Origin: Parasedimentitalea psychrophila
GTDB taxonomy: Bacteria > Pseudomonadota > Alphaproteobacteria > Rhodobacterales > Rhodobacteraceae
Direction of reading: 5' to 3'
DNA length: 64,000 nucleotides
NCBI RefSeq assembly: GCF_030285785.1
Contig: NZ_CP127249.1
Span: forward strand, 27,806-91,805
The translations under genes were made by a program, and so were the position numbers. Below, one piece after another: positions 9,582 through 17,586 of this stretch; the stretch's first letter is position 1; every line of letters begins with the position of its first letter. The notes under the pieces are model-generated. The model was not told the DNA's origin. It saw only the letters and a list, made by a program, of their open reading frames with translations, and ran no database searches.

Positions 9582-9765
9582 GAAGAGACCTCTTTCTAAA
9601 AATTTTAAATCCAACCTCGACGAAAAAAAGTCAAAGCACAAACTTAACGGGATATATGTATACTAACAGGAAACTTGCGCCCCAAGGCAAGGAGCGCGAT
9701 AGTTTGCCAAATAATTTCCGGCAGCTTTTTGTGCTGCCATCGTCAATTTGCTTGGAGATTTGTCT

Positions 9766-11250
9766 GTGAAAAAAGTCTGGTGGATCTTTCGACTGCTGAT
9801 CCTGTGTGCGGCTGTCCCATTTGGCTGGGGCAGCCGCGCCAATGCCGAAGAACGGCTGGCGCTGATCTTTGGCAATTCCTCTTACGGCTCGGTGGCGCCG
9901 TTGGACAACCCTGTGAACGATGCTGAACTGATTGGGCAGGCTTTGACCCAGGTGGGGTTCAGGGTGACCTTGCTGAGCGACGCAAGCCAGATTGATATGA
10001 AACGGGCCATTGCCCAGTTTGGCCGCGATCTGCGCAAGGCCGGCAGTGATGCCACCGGGCTGTTCTATTACGCCGGTCACGGGGTGCAAAGCTTTGGCAA
10101 CAACTACCTGCTGCCGGTAGATGTGACGCTGTCGGATGCGGCGGATCTGGATCTTGTCGCGGTGGAAGCTCAGTCGGTGCTGCGGCAGATGGCCTCGGCG
10201 CGCAACCGCACCAATATCGTGATCCTTGACGCCTGTCGCAACAATCCGTTCAGCGACATTTCCGAGCTGAACGACAATGGTCTGGCCGAGATGAAGGCGC
10301 CCACCGGCACCTTTCTGGCCTATGCCACCGCGCCCGGCAGTGTGGCGCTCGACGGGCAGGACCAAAACAGCCCCTTTACCAAGGCGGTGGTCGAGCAGAT
10401 TTTGGTGCCCGGTCAGCCCATTGAACAATTGTTCAAACAGGTACGCCGGTCGGTGCTGAAGCAAAGCAACGGATTGCAGACGCCCTGGGATGCCTCCTCT
10501 CTGGTCAGCGATTTCCGGTTTGTCGAAAAGCCGGAGCAGCCCACTCAGGCCCAGGCCGGCGAGTTGCAGGTCTGGCAATCGGTGCAGGCCACCCGCGATC
10601 CGGTGCAACTGACACTGTTCCTGCGCGGATATCCGGACGGCGACTATGCCGGTGCCGCCCGTCTGTTACTGTCCGAGGTGATCGCCGCGGAACTGGCCCC
10701 TCCGGCCACCGACCCCGTTGCGCCGCCAGGTGACACGGAAAACCTGCTGTTCCAGTCGGCTCAGGCCGATGGCAACCTGGCAGCCTATGAGGCTTATCTG
10801 AAAGCCTACCCGGACGGAACCTACGCGGAAATGGCCCGATCAGAAGTGATGGCGCTGAGCAAGGGAAGCAGTGCAGATCCGCTCGCCGGACCAGATGAAG
10901 GGACTGTGGCGGTAGCCACCGCCGCGCCCTCTCCGCTACCAACACAACCCGAGGCGGGGCCCGTTACCTTTGCCAGCCCGCTGGTTTCGGGTCTGGATCC
11001 CGTCTCGGGCAAATCTCTGGCCGAGCTGATCACCGGCTCACCTGAATTTCCGCCAATCGAAGGCCTGCCCGAGTCTTATTGGAAAGATCAGACATGCTCG
11101 AATTGTCACCAGTGGAATCGCGAGCGGTTGTGCGACCAGGCAAATGCCTATCTCAGCCTGACCATGCAGCGGTCGCTGTCCAAACAGCACCCCTTTGGCG
11201 GCGTCATGAAACGCGCCCTGAAAAGCTGGGCCACGGGTGGTTGCCAATAG
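9766..11250 (+). CDS. Secreted caspase-like (peptidase C14) protein with C-terminal CxxCH
   Basis: Predicted exported cysteine peptidase of the caspase/metacaspase family, 494 residues. The GTG at 9766 is preferred because GGAG lies 8 bases upstream and a signal peptide follows directly (ending near GSRANA). The catalytic pair is visible: His105 in YYAGHG and Cys157 in DACRNNPF. The fold starts with LALIFGNSSYGSVAPLDNPV. Two short similar helical repeats follow (FLRGYPDGDYAGAARLLL and AYLKAYPDGTYAEMAR), then a low-complexity Pro/Ala part. The last 60 residues contain CSNCH (444-448), a possible haem c or metal site. A second caspase-like gene lies at 49485-50984 beyond the T6SS. Substrate unknown. 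Confidence 0.82.
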   Translation: MKKVWWIFRLLILCAAVPFGWGSRANAEERLALIFGNSSYGSVAPLDNPVNDAELIGQALTQVGFRVTLLSDASQIDMKRAIAQFGRDLRKAGSDATGLFYYAGHGVQSFGNNYLLPVDVTLSDAADLDLVAVEAQSVLRQMASARNRTNIVILDACRNNPFSDISELNDNGLAEMKAPTGTFLAYATAPGSVALDGQDQNSPFTKAVVEQILVPGQPIEQLFKQVRRSVLKQSNGLQTPWDASSLVSDFRFVEKPEQPTQAQAGELQVWQSVQATRDPVQLTLFLRGYPDGDYAGAARLLLSEVIAAELAPPATDPVAPPGDTENLLFQSAQADGNLAAYEAYLKAYPDGTYAEMARSEVMALSKGSSADPLAGPDEGTVAVATAAPSPLPTQPEAGPVTFASPLVSGLDPVSGKSLAELITGSPEFPPIEGLPESYWKDQTCSNCHQWNRERLCDQANAYLSLTMQRSLSKQHPFGGVMKRALKSWATGGCQ

Positions 11251-11306
11251 GACGAGCCTGTCGGCCTAAGACAATCAATACTCCCGCCCGTCGTTGGCCT
11301 TCTGAC

Positions 11307-11360
11307 GAAGGCGCGCCTTCCGTTGGGCGTGGCACCGCGCTTGCGCGGTGCCACGCCCAA
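11307..11360. terminator. Strong hairpin downstream of caspase gene
   Basis: A perfect 18-bp stem (arms 11323-11340 and 11343-11360, loop TT) with core GGCACCGCGC. It is preceded by the 14-base palindrome GAAGGCGCGCCTTC at 11307-11320. It lies between the convergent caspase and TonB-like genes. No T-run is present, so it may be a bidirectional terminator, an mRNA-stabilising hairpin or a dispersed palindromic element. Confidence 0.5.
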
Positions 11361-11448
11361 GGCCGCCAAGGTGGATCAACGCAGTTGGGGCATCTGCGGG
11401 CGCGGGAGAGGTTTGAGCAGGATTTGAATGAGCCGGGCAGCCATGCCG

Positions 11449-13011
11449 CTACTGCGCAGTTGTGGTGACAAAGAAATACACCCATTCGCCTTTGAAGCCG
11501 GGGTAGGTCGCGCGCGTTTCGGTGACGCGCTCGGACAGCCAGCTCAGATAGCCGGCGGCCTCTTCACTGAGCGGGCGCACCCCGGGATACAGCGGATGCG
11601 AGGCGGCAAAGGCCACTGCGATTTCCTGACCATAGGGCGGGCCGACGGTGATTTGCAGGCCACTGTCCGCAGCTGTTTTGGCGCCCACCCGCATGCGGCT
11701 TTGCGCCGTTGTCAGGCTCAGCGGCACCGCGTCATTGGGGGTCAGGTGCAGCACTGCACCTCCTGCATCGAAATAATCCACATAGACATAGGCATCATAA
11801 TCGGGCGCGGTCAGATCAAAGAACATGCGCTCACCCTGAACATAGTCCAAGACCTGCGCGTGGGTGTCAGAGCCGATCAGCAGCGGATTGGTGATCTGGT
11901 CGGTGCTTTGCGGCAAGCCGACATTTGAAATGCCCGCCAGCGCGCCACATTGCGGCCGGGGCAACAGTTTCATCTGGTCCGAGACGTGGATATCGGCGCC
12001 CATTTGTGCCTGCAAAGCCGCCAGCACCGGCGCGCGCAATCCGACTTCTGGCAGGTGGCCGCGCAGGGCCAGGGTGGCGGTTTCGGGATCAAACTGGACC
12101 TGCAATCGCGAACAGGGCACCGCCGCCAGAATGCCACCCACGCCATCGCGCAATGTGTCACCCGTGGAGGCGATGTCGCCGGGCCTCATGAAGCTCTGGA
12201 AGGCGGCCAGAGACACCGGATCGGCCTGGTCTGCGCCCGCGCCGGAAAAGGCCAGCGCGGCCTTGATATGGGGCACTTCGGGGTCTGACAGGGCTGCTTT
12301 GACCGGGGCAGGGGGGTGCTCGGCCACAGCTGTTGGTTCGGGCTCTTGTTGCGGGCTGGGCTTGCTGTCCGGTTGGGTCAGCGCCAGCGGCTGGGCATCA
12401 GGGGGCAGTTGCAGAGTTGCCGTGCTGGCGGCAGCTGCGGGGAGCACGGGTCGGGGAACAGGGATCAGAGAGGCCGCAGTGCTGGGCTGCACCGAGGTCG
12501 CGGTCAGCGGCGGCAGGGCAGGGTGCGCGGTCTCGCTCGCCTGTGATACCACCAGCGCCGCTGGTTTGGCGGCAACCGGATTTGGCGCCGTTGCGGCCGC
12601 TAACTGCGGCGATGGAAGAGGGCTTGGAGGCATCGCATTGACCCGTGTTTCCAACGGCTTGGCCTGCGGTGGAGGGTCCTGTTTTGCGGTGAGTGCGGTG
12701 CTGTCAGGCTGGGCCTGGGCCAGCTGAGAGCCCTTTGGCGCGATGCTCTGGGCTGTTGACTGTGGCACCGCCCCAGCAGCGACGGCTTCGCCGCCTGCCT
12801 CGCTTTGCGCGGCGGGATCGGCCGCGGGCCGCTGCGGCACCGCTTCGGTGCGGGGAACGCGATAAGACTGCAACTGCAGCTCACTTTGGGGGCTGGGCTG
12901 TTGGTCCACCGGATCGGGTTGCAGGGACCACAACAACACGGCGGCAAAACCCAGATGCGCCAAGACCGAGCCAGACAGGCCAGCAAACCATATGGCCGGG
13001 TGTCGTGTCAT
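11449..13011 (-). CDS. TonB-like proline-rich periplasmic protein with BON-like and DUF4384-like module
   Basis: Inner-membrane-anchored protein of 520 residues, the likely partner of the ExbB/ExbD proteins encoded just upstream. An N-terminal membrane segment (residues about 8-28, SGSVLAHLGFAAVLLWSL) is followed by about 220 residues rich in Pro, Ala and Gln, as in TonB and TolA. The C-terminus is not a TonB domain. It has a small alpha/beta segment (about 297-355, CSRLQVQF then ATLALRGHLPEVGL) and a beta-rich part (about 395-500, VDYFDAGGAVLHLTPND then LYPGVRPLSEEAAGYL) that looks like DUF4384. The same two segments in the same order form the periplasmic end of PpkA (45018-47186). Its start overlaps the second exbD by 4 bases. 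Confidence 0.75.
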   Translation of the reverse strand: MTRHPAIWFAGLSGSVLAHLGFAAVLLWSLQPDPVDQQPSPQSELQLQSYRVPRTEAVPQRPAADPAAQSEAGGEAVAAGAVPQSTAQSIAPKGSQLAQAQPDSTALTAKQDPPPQAKPLETRVNAMPPSPLPSPQLAAATAPNPVAAKPAALVVSQASETAHPALPPLTATSVQPSTAASLIPVPRPVLPAAAASTATLQLPPDAQPLALTQPDSKPSPQQEPEPTAVAEHPPAPVKAALSDPEVPHIKAALAFSGAGADQADPVSLAAFQSFMRPGDIASTGDTLRDGVGGILAAVPCSRLQVQFDPETATLALRGHLPEVGLRAPVLAALQAQMGADIHVSDQMKLLPRPQCGALAGISNVGLPQSTDQITNPLLIGSDTHAQVLDYVQGERMFFDLTAPDYDAYVYVDYFDAGGAVLHLTPNDAVPLSLTTAQSRMRVGAKTAADSGLQITVGPPYGQEIAVAFAASHPLYPGVRPLSEEAAGYLSWLSERVTETRATYPGFKGEWVYFFVTTTAQ

Positions 13012-13415
13012 TGGTCGCGCTCGGGGGTGACCACCAGAACCACATCGCGTATTCCCAGCGTCTCGGCGCGGGTGACATAGGGCAGAACATGGCGCAGCTC
13101 GGCAGCGCGGTGGGCGTTGATACGCAGGCGCAACTCGGGTTGCCGTTCCAGCTGTGCACTCAGCGCCGCATCCAGATCTAGCTTGCTGATGTCGTCGCCA
13201 TCCAGCGCCAAGGCGCCATCGGCGGCAATCGCCAGAGTGATGCCGCCGGCCGGCATATCCCGCCCGGTCTGGGCGATCGGCGGGCGGACCTCAAACGGCG
13301 CGGTGGCATCCATGCGGCCGATCAGCATGAAGAACACCAGCAGGAAAAACACCACGTCGATCAGCGCCACGATGGTTTCCGACTGTGCGGCGCGTTTGGG
13401 GCGGGTCAGCTTCAT
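13008..13415 (-). CDS. exbD: ExbD/TolR-family protein, second copy
   Basis: Small proton-channel subunit, 135 residues. One N-terminal membrane helix (residues about 17-38) carries the conserved proton-path aspartate in ALIDVVFFLLVFFM; a periplasmic domain follows. It overlaps the exbD upstream and the TonB-like gene downstream by four bases each, so the three are translationally coupled. Two ExbD paralogues with one ExbB point to a heteromeric channel, as known for some ExbBDD systems. Confidence 0.88.
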   Translation of the reverse strand: MKLTRPKRAAQSETIVALIDVVFFLLVFFMLIGRMDATAPFEVRPPIAQTGRDMPAGGITLAIAADGALALDGDDISKLDLDAALSAQLERQPELRLRINAHRAAELRHVLPYVTRAETLGIRDVVLVVTPERDQ

Positions 13416-13825
13416 CGGCGTGGCTCCAGCCGCAGCACCCGCAGGTGCTGCACCCCAGCCATTGCGGCGGCATCCATCACTGAAATCAGCGCTTGGGTCG
13501 GCGCCGCGCCCGAGGGCAGGATCAGCACCTGCATCAGCGGTTCCTCGGCCAGTTCCTGCACCAGCCGCAGGCCAAGGGCGGTGGCATCAAGCGGGGTGCC
13601 CTGCACCACCATCGCCCCATCGGCGCCAATGCGGATCATGACCGTTCCCTCTGGCGTAGCCGAGGCCTGCGCCGCGCCAGCCTCGGACGGGCGCACAGCG
13701 GGGATCATGTCGAGGTTCAGATAGGTCGAGGTGACCATGAAAAACACCAACAGGATCAACATCACGTCGACCATCGGCACCAGCGAGATCAGGGCCCCGG
13801 CATGGGCCGGACGCTTGAGGTTCAT
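13412..13825 (-). CDS. exbD: ExbD/TolR-family protein, first copy
   Basis: Small proton-channel subunit, 137 residues. The N-terminal helix contains the conserved aspartate in PMVDVMLILLVFFM, and the periplasmic domain ends in QHLRVLRLEPRR. The two ExbD proteins here differ clearly, so they are old paralogues and not a recent copy. It starts 12 bases after exbB ends. Confidence 0.88.
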   Translation of the reverse strand: MNLKRPAHAGALISLVPMVDVMLILLVFFMVTSTYLNLDMIPAVRPSEAGAAQASATPEGTVMIRIGADGAMVVQGTPLDATALGLRLVQELAEEPLMQVLILPSGAAPTQALISVMDAAAMAGVQHLRVLRLEPRR

Positions 13826-13837
13826 GGGAGACCTGCG

Positions 13838-14455
13838 CTAACGGGTCTCATGGATCAGCAGCAACCGGCCAACGGCGCTTTCGATAAGCTGCGCGGCACC
13901 ATCGATACGGGCGGCAAACAAGCCGGCGGCGATGGCGGCGGGAATGGCCACCAGCAACCCGGCGGCAGTGGTCAGCAGCGCCTGCCAGATGCCGCCCGCC
14001 AGCACCGATGCATTGGCTGCTCCCTGCGCCAGTTCCAGCTCCTGAAACGACTGGATCATGCCCAGCACCGTGCCCAGCAACCCCAGCAAAGGGGAGACCA
14101 TGGCGATCAGCTCCAGCAACCGGATCAGGCTGTTCATCTGCATCACTTCGGCGTTGCCGCGGCGCATCAGCTCGCCCTCAAGACGCGGGCCGCTCAGGCC
14201 TTCGCTCAGGGCCTGCATGGCATAGCGCATCACCCGGTCTGCCGGCGAGCGCCCGTCGGACATCGCCGACATGGCTTTTTCAGGCGCGCCTGCTTTCCAG
14301 AACTCCAAGGCCTGGCCACGGCTGTCTTCGCCGGACCGTACCCGCCACAACTGCGCCAGTTTGACCCCGATCAGGGACAGCGAAAACACCGACATCACCG
14401 CCAGCAACATGATCACCGGACCGCCGGTGGTCAGCATTTCGAAAATCGCCGCCAT
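13838..14455 (-). CDS. exbB: ExbB/TolQ/MotA-family proton channel protein
   Basis: Inner-membrane proton channel subunit of 205 residues. The ATG at 14455 is chosen because it follows the stop of the upstream gene (14458-14460) by two bases; a longer frame would run back into that gene. Three membrane segments are visible: GPVIMLLAVMSVFSLSLIGV, MVSPLLGLLGTVLGMIQSF (the MotA/TolQ/ExbB signature) and LLTTAAGLLVAIPAAIAAG. With the two ExbD proteins it should use the proton motive force to drive the TonB-like protein. Confidence 0.9.
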   Translation of the reverse strand: MAAIFEMLTTGGPVIMLLAVMSVFSLSLIGVKLAQLWRVRSGEDSRGQALEFWKAGAPEKAMSAMSDGRSPADRVMRYAMQALSEGLSGPRLEGELMRRGNAEVMQMNSLIRLLELIAMVSPLLGLLGTVLGMIQSFQELELAQGAANASVLAGGIWQALLTTAAGLLVAIPAAIAAGLFAARIDGAAQLIESAVGRLLLIHETR

Positions 14456-14457
14456 CG

Positions 14458-14901
14458 CTATTTCACCAGCTGCGCAGAGGATTTCGAGCCCAGCTCTAGG
14501 ATTGGGAAACAATCCATCTGATCCTCGTTCTGCGGTTGGCATGAGGTCACATCATGCAGTAGAATTTCCGAGATATTGGCGCAGGAAATCTGCGGAATTT
14601 CGAATAGTTTCAAGGTTGTACGCTGTACCGGTAGCGGTGCGGCGTCAATCGACAGCAACCGGTCGATCACCCCTTGTCCGTCCAGAATCGCCAGCGACAT
14701 TTCAAAGCCAGCAAAGCTTTTCCCGGTTTGGTTTCGAAACAGAAAGAACGCCCGGCAGCCGCCGCCTTCGATCTCTTCTACCTTGTTCAACTCGACCTTT
14801 AGCAGGCCTGTTAACTGGCCGGTTTCGGCATGGCCGGTCACCGGCAGTGTCACCGGCAGTGTCGCCAGCAAGCCTGCAGCAACCATGGATTTCAAATTCA
14901 T
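14458..14901 (-). CDS. Uncharacterised exported protein of the exb operon
   Basis: 147 residues with a signal peptide (MNLKSMVAAGLLATLPVTLP, cleavage probably after GHAE). The mature part is about 120 residues with four cysteines (GGGCRAFF, ISCANIS, TSCQPQ, DCFPIL), suggesting disulphides in the periplasm. No lipobox is visible. It is 2 bases upstream of exbB and 23 bases after the previous gene, so it is an operon member. I do not recognise the family. GGAG precedes the start. Confidence 0.7.
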   Translation of the reverse strand: MNLKSMVAAGLLATLPVTLPVTGHAETGQLTGLLKVELNKVEEIEGGGCRAFFLFRNQTGKSFAGFEMSLAILDGQGVIDRLLSIDAAPLPVQRTTLKLFEIPQISCANISEILLHDVTSCQPQNEDQMDCFPILELGSKSSAQLVK

Positions 14902-14924
14902 CTGTGTCTCCGTTGTTGTCTTGC

Positions 14925-15770
14925 TCAGCTGAGTGTCATCAGGGCCTTTTCGATTTGATCCATCATCTTGTTGGCGCCCTTCAGATCACGGGATTTCAAT
15001 AGTCTGGCAGCCTGATGTATCGCCCGGTCCAGTTTACTGCGCGCGCCGCCGGGGCTGCGGGCAACATTGGCACGCAGCCCCTGTGCCCGTTTCACCCCGG
15101 CGCCCAGAGACATCTTGTCCCGGCTGCGCTGCGCGTCGGACTGGGTTTTTTCTGCGCTGTCCACCGTCTTGCCGATCTTGGCCAGCGCCATTTCCATCAT
15201 CGAGACCAGCGTTTCGGCCTCTTGCAACCTGCCGTCGTTGACCTGCTTGACGGTCTTGGCTAGCGCCCGGTTCAGTTTTGTCTCAAGAGGGCCCGGCGCC
15301 AAGGCAATGCGCGGGCGAATTTTCTTTAACCTTTGCACCAGCTCCTTGGCGCCTGAGCCGCTGCCGGTGGGAGGGGCCAAATCTGCAACCTTGTCGTCCC
15401 TGACCACGGCGCCGGATTTTTCCGGCTTCAGACTGTCCAGAAGATTGCCGCCCTTGTCAAAGAACAGCACGTTGACCTTCGGCTGATTCTTACGCAGAAA
15501 TTTCTTCAGCTGGGTTGTGACCTTGGCCGAAACCTTTTCGCAGATCATTTCCATTTGATCCGACCGCACCACAAATGTGCCCCAGATCATTGGCGGCCCA
15601 CCCCCGGCTTTTTTCAATGCCGCGCCAAGCGCCTCGGGTTTTTTACCCGGTTCGATCATCAGTACCGGATCGTTACTTTTATCGAGACAAAAGCCAAAAC
15701 ACATACGTTTGCGGGTGCCCTGGCGCACCATCGATTTGACTTCGTCCCCGGCAATACGGGTTGCGGCCAT
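14925..15770 (-). CDS. Uncharacterised cytoplasmic protein, first gene of the exb operon
   Basis: 281 residues, no signal peptide. The ATG at 15770 is chosen because AGGGA lies about 9 bases upstream; the frame is open further to 15887 without support. The N-terminal 115 residues form an apparent alpha/beta domain (MCFGFCLDKSNDPVLMIEPG, IWGTFVVRSDQMEMICEK, KVNVLFFDKGGNLLDSL). The remainder is lysine- and arginine-rich and mostly helical, with two similar helical segments (RALAKTVKQVNDGRLQEAE and RAIHQAARLLKSRDLKGAN) like a tandem repeat. It is divergent from tssA. Function unknown; its position suggests a role with the ExbBD or T6SS proteins. Confidence 0.65.
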   Translation of the reverse strand: MAATRIAGDEVKSMVRQGTRKRMCFGFCLDKSNDPVLMIEPGKKPEALGAALKKAGGGPPMIWGTFVVRSDQMEMICEKVSAKVTTQLKKFLRKNQPKVNVLFFDKGGNLLDSLKPEKSGAVVRDDKVADLAPPTGSGSGAKELVQRLKKIRPRIALAPGPLETKLNRALAKTVKQVNDGRLQEAETLVSMMEMALAKIGKTVDSAEKTQSDAQRSRDKMSLGAGVKRAQGLRANVARSPGGARSKLDRAIHQAARLLKSRDLKGANKMMDQIEKALMTLS

Positions 15771-15946
15771 ATTCAAGTCCCTACAAAAACATTGAAACCA
15801 ATTGACTTTAAGAAAACGATAAGGCTCACTTGTGGTCAAGTTATTGTTTATTGTTTCGCATTCCGAACTCTCCAACGGTGCCGTCATTCTGCTCCGACAC
15901 GTGGTGGCATGGGTAAGGAAGGCTGGCTATTCAGGAGGTCTATTTT
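15771..15946. promoter_or_regulatory. Divergent promoter region of the exb operon and the T6SS operon
   Basis: 176 bases between the two divergent operons, AT-richer than its surroundings at about 15780-15860. AGGAGG lies at 15932-15937 before tssA. I could not identify sigma-54 or other specific boxes with confidence. Any promoters of both long operons should lie here. Confidence 0.45.
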
Positions 15947-16993
15947 ATGGACCCAGCTGTTTTGTTGCAGCCCAAAGGGGATGACACCCCAAGTGGCGAC
16001 GATCTGGAATATGATCCGACGTTCACGAATATGGAACTGGCTGCACAGCCGGGCGAAGAGGTGGTGCTGGGGGATAACACCACCGAAGCCTCTGATCCGG
16101 ATTACCGTGAGGTTCAGAAAAACGCTCTGGTCATTCTGGACCGCAGCCACGATCTGCGGGCGGCGGTATTTTTGGCGGATGCCATTCTTCATTCCGAAGG
16201 GCTGACGGGTTTTGCTGATGTGACCAGCTTTATTCGCGGCTGCCTGGAGCAATACTGGGAGACGTGTCATCCCGAGCTGGACGAGGATGATGGCGACCCG
16301 ACAATGCGCATCAACAAGGTGCAGGATCTCTGTGGCCAGCCCGATGATATGGCAGGCCCGTCGCCGGTATATCGCTCGTTGCGGCGGGCGGCTTTAAGCA
16401 ACAGCCGCGGGTTTGGCCAGTTTTCCCTGCGCGATATCGAAGCCGCCGAAGGTCTGATCTCTGCACCCAGTGATATGGCAACGGTGCCGGATACCGCCAC
16501 GGTCAGTGCCTCGTTTCAGGACAGTGACAAAGAAGAGCTGGAGGCCCGCGTCGCGGCCATTGAGCTTTCGGCAGAGAATGTCGCCGCGATCTCGGCGGTG
16601 TTTGATGAGCAGACTCCGGGGCAGGGGCCTGATTTGCAGCCCTTGGTCAAACTGTTGCGACAGATGGCCAAACGATTGCGCGATTATGCCAGCATGGCGC
16701 CGGCCGAAACAGTGGATGAAACCGCAGCGGACGAGGCCGGCGGCGAGTCATCGGTTCGCGGGTCGGTGGCCGGTGGCAGCGTTGGAGGCATCAATTCTCT
16801 TTCGGATGTGACCAATACGCTGGACCGGATTATCGGCTATTACCAACGGGCCGAGCCGTCCAGCCCACTGCCAATCCTGCTGGAACGGGCCAAACGATTG
16901 GTGGGGGCAGATTTCCTGACAATCGTCAATGATATGGCCCCGCAGGGTATCGACAATGTCAATTTGATTGGCGGCATTGACGACGACGACTGA
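15947..16993 (+). CDS. tssA: T6SS baseplate/cap protein TssA (ImpA)
   Basis: TssA primes and caps assembly of the T6SS tail. The 348 residues carry the ImpA N-terminal domain at about 12-150 (PSGDDLEYDPTFTNMELAAQ, HDLRAAVFLADAILHSEGL, DPTMRINKVQ), a variable middle, and a C-terminal part (GINSLSDVTNTLDRIIGYYQ, SPLPILLERAKRLVGADFL) that fits the short TssA class. First gene of a plus-strand run reaching 44975. AGGAGG precedes the start by 9 bases. Confidence 0.92.
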   Translation: MDPAVLLQPKGDDTPSGDDLEYDPTFTNMELAAQPGEEVVLGDNTTEASDPDYREVQKNALVILDRSHDLRAAVFLADAILHSEGLTGFADVTSFIRGCLEQYWETCHPELDEDDGDPTMRINKVQDLCGQPDDMAGPSPVYRSLRRAALSNSRGFGQFSLRDIEAAEGLISAPSDMATVPDTATVSASFQDSDKEELEARVAAIELSAENVAAISAVFDEQTPGQGPDLQPLVKLLRQMAKRLRDYASMAPAETVDETAADEAGGESSVRGSVAGGSVGGINSLSDVTNTLDRIIGYYQRAEPSSPLPILLERAKRLVGADFLTIVNDMAPQGIDNVNLIGGIDDDD

Positions 16994-17059
16994 ATATAGC
17001 CGCCACAGCCCGTTTTTCGGGGCCGCTGGCATAACGATTATTGAGTAAGGGAGTATCAG

Positions 17060-17575
17060 ATGGCCGGCAGTTCACAGAAATTCATAGCGCGAAATCGGGC
17101 GCCAAGAGTTCAGATCGAATATGATGTCGAACTTTATGGCGCCGAGAAAAAGGTCCAGCTTCCCTTTGTGATGGGGGTGGTGAGCGATCTGGTTGGCAAA
17201 TCCGAGGTGGAGCAGCCGAGCGTTGCCGATCGGAAATTCCTGGAAATTGATGTCGACAATTTTGACGACCGGATGAAATCGATGGCCCCGCGGGCGGCGT
17301 TTACTGTGCCCAACACCCTGACCGGTGAGGGCAATCTGGCGGTCGATATTACATTTGAGAGCATGGATGATTTCAAACCTGCCGCCATTGCCGCCAAGGT
17401 GGCGCCGCTGCGTGAACTGCTTGAAGCCCGCACCCAGCTGTCCAACCTGATGACCTATATGGACGGCAAGACCGGGGCCGAGGATCTGATTTCAAAAATC
17501 ATTCAAGACCCAAGCCTGTTGAAAACCCTCGCGGCGCAGGCAGCGCCGGGTGGCAGCAGCGACGCTGAAGAATAA
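17060..17575 (+). CDS. tssB: T6SS sheath small subunit TssB (ImpB/VipA)
   Basis: Small subunit of the contractile sheath, 171 residues, full length. Family signature: QIEYDVELYGAEKKVQLPFV, FLEIDVDNFDDRMKSMAPR and VPNTLTGEGNL. It is followed after 11 bases by tssC, as in most T6SS loci. A second gene at 28874 begins with an almost identical copy: only 11 differences in the first 100 residues. Confidence 0.96.
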   Translation: MAGSSQKFIARNRAPRVQIEYDVELYGAEKKVQLPFVMGVVSDLVGKSEVEQPSVADRKFLEIDVDNFDDRMKSMAPRAAFTVPNTLTGEGNLAVDITFESMDDFKPAAIAAKVAPLRELLEARTQLSNLMTYMDGKTGAEDLISKIIQDPSLLKTLAAQAAPGGSSDAEE

Positions 17576-17586
17576 GGAGGGTAGAC

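Noticed and set aside
14458..14901. Exported 147-residue protein considered as the missing TssJ
   Set aside because: No lipobox cysteine after the signal peptide, and it belongs to the exb operon on the other strand.
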